Positions 41,764 to 49,828 of a stretch of 64,000 bases of DNA are shown here, in pieces (the stretch's first letter is position 1; each line of letters starts with the position of its first letter). The stretch is from WLMZ01 sp038227995 (GTDB lineage: Bacteria; Actinomycetota; Acidimicrobiia; Acidimicrobiales; Ilumatobacteraceae): the NCBI GenBank assembly GCA_038227995.1, contig JBBRPP010000017.1, forward strand, positions 1 through 64,000, written 5' to 3'. The notes under the pieces were generated by a model. It worked only from the letters and a program-made list of their open reading frames with translations. It did no database searches and was not told the DNA's origin. The position numbers were made by a program, and so were the translations under genes.

Positions 41764-42533
41764 TTCGGCTCGAACCTGATCCCGCCGTCGATGCGGGCGA
41801 CGTGACCGTTCATGTAGTCGTTCGTGAGCAGGTGTTCCGCGAGGCGGGCGAACTCCTCGGGATGTCCGAACCGCTTCGGGAACAACACCTTCGCCTCGAA
41901 GCCGGCGCGCATGTCGGCGGGGGCTTGGTCCCAGGCCCGAGTACCGATCGTGCCGGGCGCAATGGAATTGACCCGAACGCCGATCGAGGCAAGGTCGCGC
42001 GCGGCGATGAGCGTCATGCCGATGATCGCCGCCTTGGCCGTGCCATACGCGATCTGGCCGATCTGACCTTCGACTCCGGCGATCGAAGCGGTCGTGACGA
42101 TGGCACCTCGCTGGCCGTCTTCGTCGACCGGGTCGAGCTTGGCCATCGCCGCCGCGGCAAGCCGAACGGTGTTGAACGTGGTGACGACGTTGAGCTGCTG
42201 GGTGCGAACGAAGAGGTCGAGATCGTGAGGCGAGCCGTCGCGGTTGACGGTGCGCTCACTCTTCGACGCTCCGCCGGCACAGGCCACCACCAACCTGAGT
42301 CCGCCGGCGTCGGTGGCCGCCGCGACAGCGGCAGCGGTGTCATCCTCTGTCGTGGCGTCGCCGATCACGGCGATCGCCCGCCCGCCGAGTTCGGCCGCGA
42401 TCGCCGACGTGCGCACCGGGTCGAGATCGAAGAGGACGACGGTCGAGCCCTGGGCGTGCAGATGTCGCGCGGTCGCTTCTCCCAGCCCTGACCCGGCTCC
42501 GGTGACCAGAGCAACCCGACCGTCAACGTTCAT
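41760..42533 (-). CDS. SDR, 3-hydroxyacyl-CoA dehydrogenase (HSD17B10) type
   Basis: 257 aa. VALVTGAGSGLGEATARHLHAQGSTVVLFDLDP (NAD type, Asp after beta-2), active site with TTASIAGVEGQIGQIAYGTAKAAI (Ser, Tyr-x3-Lys), and NSIAPGTIGTRAWDQAP. The sequence follows the type-2 3-hydroxyacyl-CoA dehydrogenase subgroup, which ends in a short GGIRFEPK tail. First gene of the minus-strand operon. Its upstream region carries the TGAAC-N4-GTTCA repeats and faces the binding-protein gene at 42688. Confidence 0.88.
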   Translation of the reverse strand: MNVDGRVALVTGAGSGLGEATARHLHAQGSTVVLFDLDPVRTSAIAAELGGRAIAVIGDATTEDDTAAAVAAATDAGGLRLVVACAGGASKSERTVNRDGSPHDLDLFVRTQQLNVVTTFNTVRLAAAAMAKLDPVDEDGQRGAIVTTASIAGVEGQIGQIAYGTAKAAIIGMTLIAARDLASIGVRVNSIAPGTIGTRAWDQAPADMRAGFEAKVLFPKRFGHPEEFARLAEHLLTNDYMNGHVARIDGGIRFEPK

Positions 42534-42568
42534 CCTGCTTCCCCCGGTGTGTCCACCACATTTCTGTC

Positions 42569-42654
42569 TGAACTACGTTACATATGAATGAACCTACGTT
42601 CACAGTTGTAGCTCGTACGCGGAGGCTGTGAACTATAGTTCGAAGAAATGAACG
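42569..42654. promoter_or_regulatory. Phased TGAAC operator array
   Basis: TGAAC half-sites begin at 42569, 42589, 42629 and 42649, all on a 20-base register with one position (42609) empty. Two are full palindromes: TGAACCTACGTTCA (42589-42602) and TGAACTATAGTTCG (42629-42642, inner GAACTATAGTTC perfect). TATAGT inside the second can serve as -10 for the rightward gene. A repressor stacking on one helical face would control both divergent operons. Confidence 0.6.
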
Positions 42655-42687
42655 CGTGTGATCCACGCGCTCCTGGGGGAGGTCGCC

Positions 42688-44043
42688 GTGGCGAACGAGA
42701 ACGAAGAGATCCAGTACGCAGAGCGCATGTTTCCGGCGCCGGTCACACTGAACATCGCCCAGCCCGACCGCGCGGTCTCGTCGGTCAGGTACGGCACCGA
42801 GAGCTACCTGAACGGCCGCGGCGGCGACGGCAAGCTGTGGTACGAGGGCGGCGGGGCGACCGGTGACCGAGCGGTGCAGAACATCACGATCCATCCCCCG
42901 ACCCGAGGCGTGCAGACACAGGGTGATCCGTTCGAGCCGGTGAAGATCGGCGTCCTCATCGACATGGACCTCAACCAGCTGTTGGCCGACTGGATCGATC
43001 CGACGATCCTCGCGATCGAGGACGCGATGAACGAGGGTGTCTGGTCGCGCAGCGCGGTGCAACTCGTCATCGCCGACGCTCGCGGGTTGCCGCGGGAGAA
43101 CTATCGCAAGGTCATCGACGGCTACAAGTGGTTGGTCGAGCAGGGATGCGTCGCTGTGCTCGGTCCGCTGATCTCCGACAACTGCCTCGTCATCCAAGAC
43201 ACCGTGAATCAACTGAAGGTGCCGGTCATCGGCTGGACGGGCGCGCACAAGTTCGCGTCCGAGTACTGCTTCACCGTTGCCAACGGCGACGTGCCCACCG
43301 AGGGCGTGATGTGTGCCCAGTGGGTGCACCAGAAGGGCCTCAAGAAGGTCGGCCTGTTCTGGGAAGCAGGTTCATCGGGCCGCGACTACGCCGACTACTT
43401 CCGCTACACGGCGATGGGGCTCGGTCTGACGATCACACGCGAAGTGATGCTCGAGCCGAACCCGCAGGGTCTGCAGGACAACCTCGCCTCGATGCGCGAG
43501 ATGGGGACCGAAGCGATCTACTACGGCGGGTACGGCTACTCGACGTTCCATTTCGCCAAGGCTTTCAAGGCGCTCGACTGGGACCCGCCGCGGGTGATGG
43601 GCACAGCGTTCATGTTCTACTCGAACTCGAACGAGTGGGCCCAGGGCCTCGAGGGGTGGCACGGCATCGATCAGCTCGGCGAGGACGGAGCGAACCCGAA
43701 CTACAACTCGCTGATCGACCGGATGCAGGAGCGCTTCGGTCGGTCGACCCGCAACGTGGTCGTCGCCCTGTCGTACGACACTGCCCGCGTCGCGATGCAC
43801 GGCCTGGCCAACGGCGGCCTGCCCGAGCCGCGCTGGGTCAAGGAAGGCATCGAACGGATTCGCTGGATGCCGGCGACGAATGGCGGGCCGGCCACGTACA
43901 TCCAATTCGGACCGCATGATCGCAAGGGATACAAGGGCGACTTCCTGACCATCCGCGAGCTGCGCGACGGCGAGCTGCACTTCCACGGCTACCACCGTCC
44001 GCAGTGGCCGTCGAACCAGGCGCCGTACCTGCCCGCGAAGTAG
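42688..44043 (+). CDS. Periplasmic-binding-fold protein without signal peptide
   Basis: 451 aa. From about residue 85 the protein has a Peripla_BP_6-type fold: VKIGVLIDMDLNQLLADWIDPTILAIEDAMNEGVW, GCVAVLGPLISDNCLVIQDTVNQLKVPVIGWTGAHKFASEYCFTVANG, GLKKVGLFWEAGSSGRDYADYFRYTAMGLGLTI and YGGYGYSTFHFAKAFKAL. The N-terminus (MANENEEIQYAERMFPAPVTLN...) is hydrophilic, and an in-frame stop at 42649 rules out a longer start, so no signal peptide exists. The GTG at 42688 follows GGGGGAGG. It may be a cytoplasmic ligand sensor (as AmiC is for amides) or an enzyme-like relative, rather than a transporter subunit. Divergent from the SDR operon, under a shared operator array. Confidence 0.8.
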   Translation: MANENEEIQYAERMFPAPVTLNIAQPDRAVSSVRYGTESYLNGRGGDGKLWYEGGGATGDRAVQNITIHPPTRGVQTQGDPFEPVKIGVLIDMDLNQLLADWIDPTILAIEDAMNEGVWSRSAVQLVIADARGLPRENYRKVIDGYKWLVEQGCVAVLGPLISDNCLVIQDTVNQLKVPVIGWTGAHKFASEYCFTVANGDVPTEGVMCAQWVHQKGLKKVGLFWEAGSSGRDYADYFRYTAMGLGLTITREVMLEPNPQGLQDNLASMREMGTEAIYYGGYGYSTFHFAKAFKALDWDPPRVMGTAFMFYSNSNEWAQGLEGWHGIDQLGEDGANPNYNSLIDRMQERFGRSTRNVVVALSYDTARVAMHGLANGGLPEPRWVKEGIERIRWMPATNGGPATYIQFGPHDRKGYKGDFLTIRELRDGELHFHGYHRPQWPSNQAPYLPAK

Positions 44044-44045
44044 GC

Positions 44046-44888
44046 CTACAGCCGCCCGTCGCGACGAAGATCAGCGGGAACCCACGAGGGGTTGCGGCGT
44101 TCCTTGAACGCTGCAAACCCCTCGATGGACTCCGTTCCGCTGAGACTGTCATCCATCGCCATCCGGTCGTACGTGCCGTAGTAGCGATCGAAGACGCGCT
44201 TGACCTCGTTGCGTGCGTCGGGCGCGGATCGGCAGCACCACGCGAGCGCGTCGAGTGCTGCGGCCTCCAGTTCGGCGTGCGGAACCGCGCGGGCGACGAG
44301 TCCCCAATCAGCTGCCTCCTCGGCCGACACGGTGCGGCCGGTCATCAGCATGTCCCGCGCCCGGGCCGGGCCGATCTGACGCGGCAGGATCTGGGCGTAG
44401 TTGGTGTCAGCGATGCCACGCATCAGTTCCGGAGCCCTGAACACGGCCTGATCGCTGGCGATCGACACATCGGCCAACATCGCGATCATCAACCCGCCAC
44501 CCTGCGCGAGCCCGTTGATCGCACACACGACCGGCTTTGGTGAACGTCGGACCGCGTCGAACGGCGTGTTGTCCATGCCGAGCAGGTTGGGGAGGTCAGC
44601 CCAACCGTCGCGATTGTCGCCGCCGAGATCGCCGCCGGGAATGAACACGTCACCGGTGCCGGTGATCAGCAGGCCGGCCAGCTCTGGGGTGCGTGCCACG
44701 TGGTCGACGGCGTAACGCACACCGAAGTACATCGCCGGGGTCATCGAGTTTCGGCGATCCGGTCGATCAACCGTGACGACGGCGATCGAGCCGCGGCGCT
44801 CGAAACGGAGATACGGCGTCCCGAGCCAGTCGCCCTCTGGTGGCCGAGGACTGGTCGCCGCTGGTTCGCTGCTGCCTGCTTCGCTCAT
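44046..44888 (-). CDS. Enoyl-CoA hydratase/isomerase family (crotonase)
   Basis: 280 aa. Crotonase fold: IAVVTVDRPDRRNSMTPAMYFGV, LLITGTGDVFIPGGDLGG (oxyanion strand), INGLAQGGGLMIAMLADVSIASDQAVFRAPELMRGIAD. The second catalytic Glu of hydratases is kept (APEL), the first is replaced (GLMIA). An N-terminal 25-residue extension precedes the fold. Its start overlaps the stop of the ligase upstream (ATGA), so the two form an operon: acid activation followed by a crotonase step. Confidence 0.87.
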   Translation of the reverse strand: MSEAGSSEPAATSPRPPEGDWLGTPYLRFERRGSIAVVTVDRPDRRNSMTPAMYFGVRYAVDHVARTPELAGLLITGTGDVFIPGGDLGGDNRDGWADLPNLLGMDNTPFDAVRRSPKPVVCAINGLAQGGGLMIAMLADVSIASDQAVFRAPELMRGIADTNYAQILPRQIGPARARDMLMTGRTVSAEEAADWGLVARAVPHAELEAAALDALAWCCRSAPDARNEVKRVFDRYYGTYDRMAMDDSLSGTESIEGFAAFKERRNPSWVPADLRRDGRL

Positions 44889-46519
44889 CCGTTGTCCCCA
44901 TTCGACGATTGTTCGACCATCATCGTCGCCCGCAGCTCTGCCTTGGCGATCTTGCCGGTGGCGTTCAACGGGAGTGATTCGACGACCCGAAATGATCGCG
45001 GCACCTTGAAGTTGGCCATCTTGTCGCGAGCCCACTCGGTGAGCGTCGCCGCGATGTCCTGGCTGCGCAGCGCGGCGTCGGGACGGAGGACGAGGAACGC
45101 CAATCCGACTTCGCCCATTCGCTCGTCGGGCACCCCGACGACGGCAGCTTGGACGATGTCGGGGTGTTCGAGCAGGCGGCTCTCGATCTCCGCCGGGTAG
45201 GCATTGAAGCCTCCGACGATGAACATCTCCTTCTTCCGGTCCGTGATGTGGATGCGGCCATCGGCGTCGACGAAGCCGATGTCTCCGGTCGCCAGCCAGC
45301 CTTCGGGGTTGATCGCCTCGGCGGTGCTCTCCGCATCGTCGTAGTAGCCCGCCATGACGTTGAAACCACGCGCCCACACCTCGCCTGGGGAGCCGACCGC
45401 AACGTCCGAACCCGCGTCGTCGACGATTCGAACCTCGACGCCATCGAGCGGTCGGCCACACGTCCCGGCGACGATCTCGGGCGGATCATCGTGCCGGCAC
45501 ACGCTGATCGTGCCGGTGGTCTCGGTGAGTCCATACCCCGTGACGATGTCGGGGATGCGCAACTCGGATCGCATCCGGCGGATGATCTCCTCCGGCACGA
45601 CCGCCGCGCCGGTCACAGCGCTGCGGATGCTCGACAGATCGAACGACGCGAGGTCAGGGTGAGCGAGGATCGTCTGGAACACAGTGGGGGGGCCGGGCAG
45701 CATCGTGATCTGCTCGTCCACGACTCGTTGCATCATGGCGGGGACATCGAAGACCGCTTGCGGATGGATCGATGCGCCGCGCAGCACGCACGCGAGGATG
45801 CCCGACTTCAAACCCGACGTGTGGAAGAACGGGAAGACGACGAGGTACCGATCTCCGGCACGCAATCCGACCCGCTCGCTCCACCCGAGGTACGTCTCCA
45901 CGCTCGCGCCGTGGCGCAGCATCGCGCCCTTCGGCTGCCCGGTTGTTCCGGACGTGAAGATGATGTCGGAGATGTCGTCAGGGTTGATCGCCGCCTCACG
46001 CGCAACGACCTGTTCGAGCAGTCCGGTGCCATCCGCTCGGGCGACGAGGTCGTCCATCGAGGTCGCCCCAGCGGGCGTCGGACCGGACATCACGATCGTC
46101 TCCCGTAGCGACGGCACCGGACCGGCCGCGGCGAGCATGCTCACGGGATCCGGATCGAGGAAGTCGGTGACGGTGAAGAGCACTGACGCCTTCGATCGAC
46201 GGATGATCGACGCGGCCTCGTCACCGCGGTACCTGCTGGAGATCGGCACGAGAATCGCGCCGACGCGGTACACGGCGAACGACACGGCGACGAACACGGC
46301 CCGATTCGGCGACCAGATCGCCACCCGGTCTCCCGACTCGACCCCGCTTGCGATCAGCGCCATGCTCAGTCGGTCGACGGCACCATCCAGCTCGGCGTAG
46401 GTTTGTCGGATGCCGTCACCGACGAGTGCTTCGAGAGCGCCGAACCGAGATGCGGCGCGCCGAAGTGACGCAGGAATGGTGGCCGGATGCTCGGGGAACG
46501 GTGATGGATGCTCGGCCAT
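44885..46519 (-). CDS. Acyl-CoA ligase (AMP-forming), FadD3-like
   Basis: 544 aa. Motifs: DIIFTSGTTGQPKGAMLRHG, FPFFHTSGLKSGILACVLRG, VTGYGLTETTGTISVCRHDD, GWLATGDIGFVDADGRIHITDRKKEMFIVGGFNAYPAEIE and the adenylating Lys in LPLNATGKIAKAELR. The N-terminal part (VESGDRVAIWSPNRAVFVAVSFAVYRVGAILVPISSRYRGDEA) is very like FadD3/FadD-type ligases that activate ring-derived propionates in steroid breakdown, but specificity cannot be read from sequence alone. Divergent from the crotonase gene at 46604; possible -10s are TATCGT (minus) and TAGGAT (plus), overlapping within 84 bp. Confidence 0.9.
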   Translation of the reverse strand: MAEHPSPFPEHPATIPASLRRAASRFGALEALVGDGIRQTYAELDGAVDRLSMALIASGVESGDRVAIWSPNRAVFVAVSFAVYRVGAILVPISSRYRGDEAASIIRRSKASVLFTVTDFLDPDPVSMLAAAGPVPSLRETIVMSGPTPAGATSMDDLVARADGTGLLEQVVAREAAINPDDISDIIFTSGTTGQPKGAMLRHGASVETYLGWSERVGLRAGDRYLVVFPFFHTSGLKSGILACVLRGASIHPQAVFDVPAMMQRVVDEQITMLPGPPTVFQTILAHPDLASFDLSSIRSAVTGAAVVPEEIIRRMRSELRIPDIVTGYGLTETTGTISVCRHDDPPEIVAGTCGRPLDGVEVRIVDDAGSDVAVGSPGEVWARGFNVMAGYYDDAESTAEAINPEGWLATGDIGFVDADGRIHITDRKKEMFIVGGFNAYPAEIESRLLEHPDIVQAAVVGVPDERMGEVGLAFLVLRPDAALRSQDIAATLTEWARDKMANFKVPRSFRVVESLPLNATGKIAKAELRATMMVEQSSNGDNG

Positions 46520-46603
46520 GTGGCGCGACGATAGCTCATCGCGTAGGATTCTGAATTGCCGCTCAATCGAGTGAAGTGACAATCGCAAGGGGGTCGTTGC
46601 GAC

Positions 46604-47419
46604 ATGGATGAACTCGACTATCGGTCGGTCGACGGCGTCGTCGTCGAGCTCGACGGACCGGTGCTGCGGCTCACCCTCGACCGTCCGGCAAAACGCAACG
46701 CCATCGACGACACGATGGTCGGCGGCCTGATCGACGCCCTCGACGTTGCCAATCGCGACGAGCGGGTTCGGGTGGTGCTGTTGTGCGCGACTGGCGAACA
46801 CTTCTGCAGCGGCGCCGACATCGTTGCCCGCAACGCTCCTGGAGGGGGACGGCCACGCGTCGGCAGCATCCAGCGACGCCTGCCGTCGCAGGCCCATCGA
46901 CTCATCGCCAAGGTGCTCACCGTGCAGGTGCCCGTGGTCGCCGCCGTACGTGGCACGGCTGCCGGCATCGGTCTGCACCTTGCTGCTGCGTCGGACTTCT
47001 GCGTCGCAGCCGCCGATGCGCGTCTGTGGGAGCCGTTCTCGACGCGCGGGTTCACGCCCGATAGCGCCGGCACGTGGTTGCTACCGCGTCTGATCGGTCC
47101 GGTTGCCGCCCGCCGAATGCTGGTGTTGGGTCAGGCGCTGAGCGGCGCGGAAGCTGCTGCTGCGGGCCTGATCCATGCCGCGGTCGACGCGGGCGAGGTC
47201 GAGCAGGCAGCTGAGGCTCTCGTGCTCCAACTCGGCGCCGGACCGACAGTGTCGCTCGGTCTGACGAAGTGGTTGATGCTGGTCGGCAGCACGACGACCC
47301 TCGACGACCACCTCCAGAACGAAGCGCTGGCCATGGAGTTGTCGTCGCGCAGCGAGGACTTCCGCGAAGGCTTCACCGCGTTCACCGAGCGACGCGCACC
47401 TGAGTTCAAAGGAAGATGA
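46604..47419 (+). CDS. Crotonase, PaaG-like enoyl-CoA isomerase type
   Basis: 271 aa. LRLTLDRPAKRNAIDDTMVGGL, VVLLCATGEHFCSGADIVA, VRGTAAGIGLHLAAASDFCVAAADARLWEPFSTRGFTPDSAGTWLLPRLIG. Both hydratase Glu are replaced (His and Phe), but the Asp in TPDSAGTWLLPRL lies where PaaG/2,3-enoyl isomerases hold their catalytic Asp. So double-bond isomerisation is more likely than hydration. First gene of a rightward run of three crotonases and two SDRs. Confidence 0.85.
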   Translation: MDELDYRSVDGVVVELDGPVLRLTLDRPAKRNAIDDTMVGGLIDALDVANRDERVRVVLLCATGEHFCSGADIVARNAPGGGRPRVGSIQRRLPSQAHRLIAKVLTVQVPVVAAVRGTAAGIGLHLAAASDFCVAAADARLWEPFSTRGFTPDSAGTWLLPRLIGPVAARRMLVLGQALSGAEAAAAGLIHAAVDAGEVEQAAEALVLQLGAGPTVSLGLTKWLMLVGSTTTLDDHLQNEALAMELSSRSEDFREGFTAFTERRAPEFKGR

Positions 47420-47429
47420 GGACAGCGTC

Positions 47430-48245
47430 ATGAGCGACTACGAGACCCTCGTCGTCGAGACGCGCGGCCAGGTCGGCTGGCTGATCTTCAACCGGCCCAC
47501 CAAGGCAAACGCCATGGATGCGACGATGCTCGCCGAGTTGGAGACAGCGTGGCTGCAACTCGACGCCGACCCCGACGTGCGCGTCATCGTCAACACCGGC
47601 AACGGTTCTTCGTTCCAGACTGGGTTGGACGTCGCTCAGCTGAGCCGCCAACCCGATGCGCTGCGCGAGCAGTCACGTCGGACTCGACGCGCGGAGCTCC
47701 GCCTGACCGCGTGGCACAACCAGGTGTGGAAGCCGGTGATCGCGGCCGTCAACGGCACCTGCGCCGGTGGAGGCTTGCACTTCGTGGCGGATGCAGACAT
47801 CGTGATCTGCTCGTCCGATGCGTCCTTTCTGGACCCTCACGTGTCCGTCGGCCAGGTGACCGCGTTCGAAGGCATCGGCCTGGTGCGCAAGTCTCCGATG
47901 GAACCGATCATGCGGATGGTGCTCGTCGGCCGCCACGAACGCATGTCGGCGCAGCGCGCATTCGAGCTCGGCATCTGCTCCGACGTCGTCGAACCCGACC
48001 AACTGCAGAGCGCGGCCCAGGCGTTGGCCGAGAAGATCGCGCTCAACTCCCCCGCCGCGATGGCCGCCACGAAGCGTGCGCTGTGGGGTGCACTCGAACA
48101 CGGGCTGACCGACGCGTGCCGCGCCGGCGCTGACGAACTCGTCGGGATGTGGGGTCATCCCGACCAACTCGAAGGTCCGGCGTCCTTCGCCGAGAAACGC
48201 CCACCGCGATGGGTGCCGCCCGTCCACGCAGAGAGGCTCACATGA
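47430..48245 (+). CDS. Crotonase-superfamily protein with His in both Glu positions (copy 1)
   Basis: 271 aa. VGWLIFNRPTKANAMDATMLAELE, VIVNTGNGSSFQTGLDVAQLS (oxyanion), VNGTCAGGGLHFVADADIVICSSDASFLDPHVSVGQVTAFEGIGLVRK. Where hydratases have Glu in GGCEL and PEI, this protein has His (GLHF; DPHV). It is therefore unlikely to hydrate enoyl-CoA in the usual way. Crotonase relatives with active-site His include C-C hydrolases such as 6-oxocamphor hydrolase, so retro-Claisen cleavage is a possibility (inference). The next gene is a tandem duplicate; the stop overlaps its ATG. Confidence 0.82.
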   Translation: MSDYETLVVETRGQVGWLIFNRPTKANAMDATMLAELETAWLQLDADPDVRVIVNTGNGSSFQTGLDVAQLSRQPDALREQSRRTRRAELRLTAWHNQVWKPVIAAVNGTCAGGGLHFVADADIVICSSDASFLDPHVSVGQVTAFEGIGLVRKSPMEPIMRMVLVGRHERMSAQRAFELGICSDVVEPDQLQSAAQALAEKIALNSPAAMAATKRALWGALEHGLTDACRAGADELVGMWGHPDQLEGPASFAEKRPPRWVPPVHAERLT

Positions 48246-49039
48246 ACACCTACGACACGCTGATCGTGGAGAAGAAGGGCGCGGTCGGATGGCTGATCAA
48301 CAACCGCCCTGACGCACTCAACGCGATGAACAGCAGGATGCGCGACGAGTTCGCGCTGGCGTGGCGCGAGCTCGACGACGATCCCGAGGTGCGTGTCATC
48401 GTGCACACCGGCAACGGGTGGGCATTCCAGACCGGTGCCGATGTGAGCGAGCTCGCCTCGGACGGTGTCGGCATGGAGCGATATCGGGAGTCGGTCGAGA
48501 CGTTCGACCTGCACTTCACCTCGTGGCATCAGAAGGTCTGGAAGCCGGTGATCTGCGCGGTCAACGGCATCTGCGCGGGAGGCGCGTTCCACTTCGTCGC
48601 CGACGCCGACATCGTGATCGCGGCATCGAACGCTCAGTTCATGGACCCACACGTTTCCGTCGGTCAGGTCGTCGCGATCGAGGCGGTCGCCTTGTTGCGC
48701 AAGATGCCGGCCGAGGCGGTCATGAGGATGGCGCTCGTCGGCCGCCACGAGCGGATGAGCGCGCAGCGCGCCTTCCAGCTGGGCATGGTCTCCGAGATCA
48801 TCGATCCCCCCGAAAACCTGCGCGACGCAGCGCAGGCGTTGGCGGAGAAGATCGCCCGCAACTCCCCTGCTGCGATGGCGGCGACCAAGCGGGCACTGTG
48901 GGGTGCGCTCGAGCTCGGCCTCACCGACGCGTGCAAGGCGGGCTCACAAGAACTGGTCGGGATGTGGGGTCACCCCGATCAGCTCGAGGGCCCGGCGTCG
49001 TTCGCCGAGAAGCGCGAACCCGTCTGGCAGCCGTTGTGA
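48242..49039 (+). CDS. Crotonase-superfamily protein with His in both Glu positions (copy 2)
   Basis: 265 aa. Paralogue of the preceding gene, with near-identical C-terminal segments (SPAAMAATKRALWGALE; ELVGMWGHPDQLEGPASFAEK). Active-site region: VNGICAGGAFHFVADADIVIAASNAQFMDPHVSVGQVVAIEAVALLRKMP, again His in place of both catalytic Glu. Conserved change in both copies argues for function, not decay. The copies may form a heteromer or act on successive intermediates. Confidence 0.82.
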   Translation: MNTYDTLIVEKKGAVGWLINNRPDALNAMNSRMRDEFALAWRELDDDPEVRVIVHTGNGWAFQTGADVSELASDGVGMERYRESVETFDLHFTSWHQKVWKPVICAVNGICAGGAFHFVADADIVIAASNAQFMDPHVSVGQVVAIEAVALLRKMPAEAVMRMALVGRHERMSAQRAFQLGMVSEIIDPPENLRDAAQALAEKIARNSPAAMAATKRALWGALELGLTDACKAGSQELVGMWGHPDQLEGPASFAEKREPVWQPL

Positions 49040-49060
49040 AGCAATCGTGGAGGAGTCCCT

Positions 49061-49828
49061 GTGAGCCATGATCTGACCGGACGGAGGATGCTGATCGTCG
49101 GCGCATCCGAAGGCATCGGCAAGGCATTCGCCGAACTCGCCATCGCGGCCGGCGCATCCGTCGTCATCGCGGCGCGACGTTTGGAGGCCCTTGCCGAGAT
49201 CGTCGATCGGCTCGGCGCAGGTCACGCCGTGGCCGCTGACGTCACCGATGATGCAAGTCTGGATGCACTCGTGACCAGCGCGGTCTCGACACTCGGCGCG
49301 ATCGATCTCGTCATGTACGCCGCCGGATCTGCCTCGCTCTCCCAGGTCCGGGATTCTGATCGCGAGGCGTGGACCCAGACACTCGCCATCAACGTCGTCG
49401 GGTTCAATCAGTTGGCGCGCCACGTCATCGGCTCGATGGCACCCGGCGGGATCATCGTCGCGCTCTCATCGGAGACTTCCGGGGTGCCGCGCGATGGGCT
49501 GGTCGCGTATGCCGCGAGCAAGGCCGCGCTCGAGGTCTCGGTCAGAGGCTGGCACACCGAGCATCCAGAGGTTCGGTGGTCATGTGTCGCTGTCGGTGCG
49601 ACGTTCCCGACCGCGTTCGGCAACTCGTTCGATCCAGACTTGACCGGCAGCCTGATGGGTCAATGGATCAAGCGTGGGCTGTTGCAGGAGTCGTTCATGA
49701 TTCCCGCAGAGGTGGCCGAGCATTTGCTCGCGACGTACGCCAGCGCACTGTCGCTGCCATCGATCAACGTCGAGCACATCACCCTACGATCGCCTTCACC
49801 GACCATCGGAACGGTTGGAACGCAATGA
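49061..49828 (+). CDS. Short-chain dehydrogenase/reductase
   Basis: 255 aa. MLIVGASEGIGKAFAELAIAAGASVVIAARR (Arg pair after beta-2 favours NADPH), AADVTDDASL, YAAGSASL, active site SSETSGVPRDGLVAYAASKAAL. The later part (RWSCVAVGATFPTAFGNSFDPDL) departs from the usual PG motif. GTG start with GGAGGAG upstream. In a run with three crotonases; its stop overlaps the next SDR by four bases. Likely a hydroxyl/keto interconversion on the CoA-bound intermediate. Confidence 0.83.
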   Translation: MSHDLTGRRMLIVGASEGIGKAFAELAIAAGASVVIAARRLEALAEIVDRLGAGHAVAADVTDDASLDALVTSAVSTLGAIDLVMYAAGSASLSQVRDSDREAWTQTLAINVVGFNQLARHVIGSMAPGGIIVALSSETSGVPRDGLVAYAASKAALEVSVRGWHTEHPEVRWSCVAVGATFPTAFGNSFDPDLTGSLMGQWIKRGLLQESFMIPAEVAEHLLATYASALSLPSINVEHITLRSPSPTIGTVGTQ

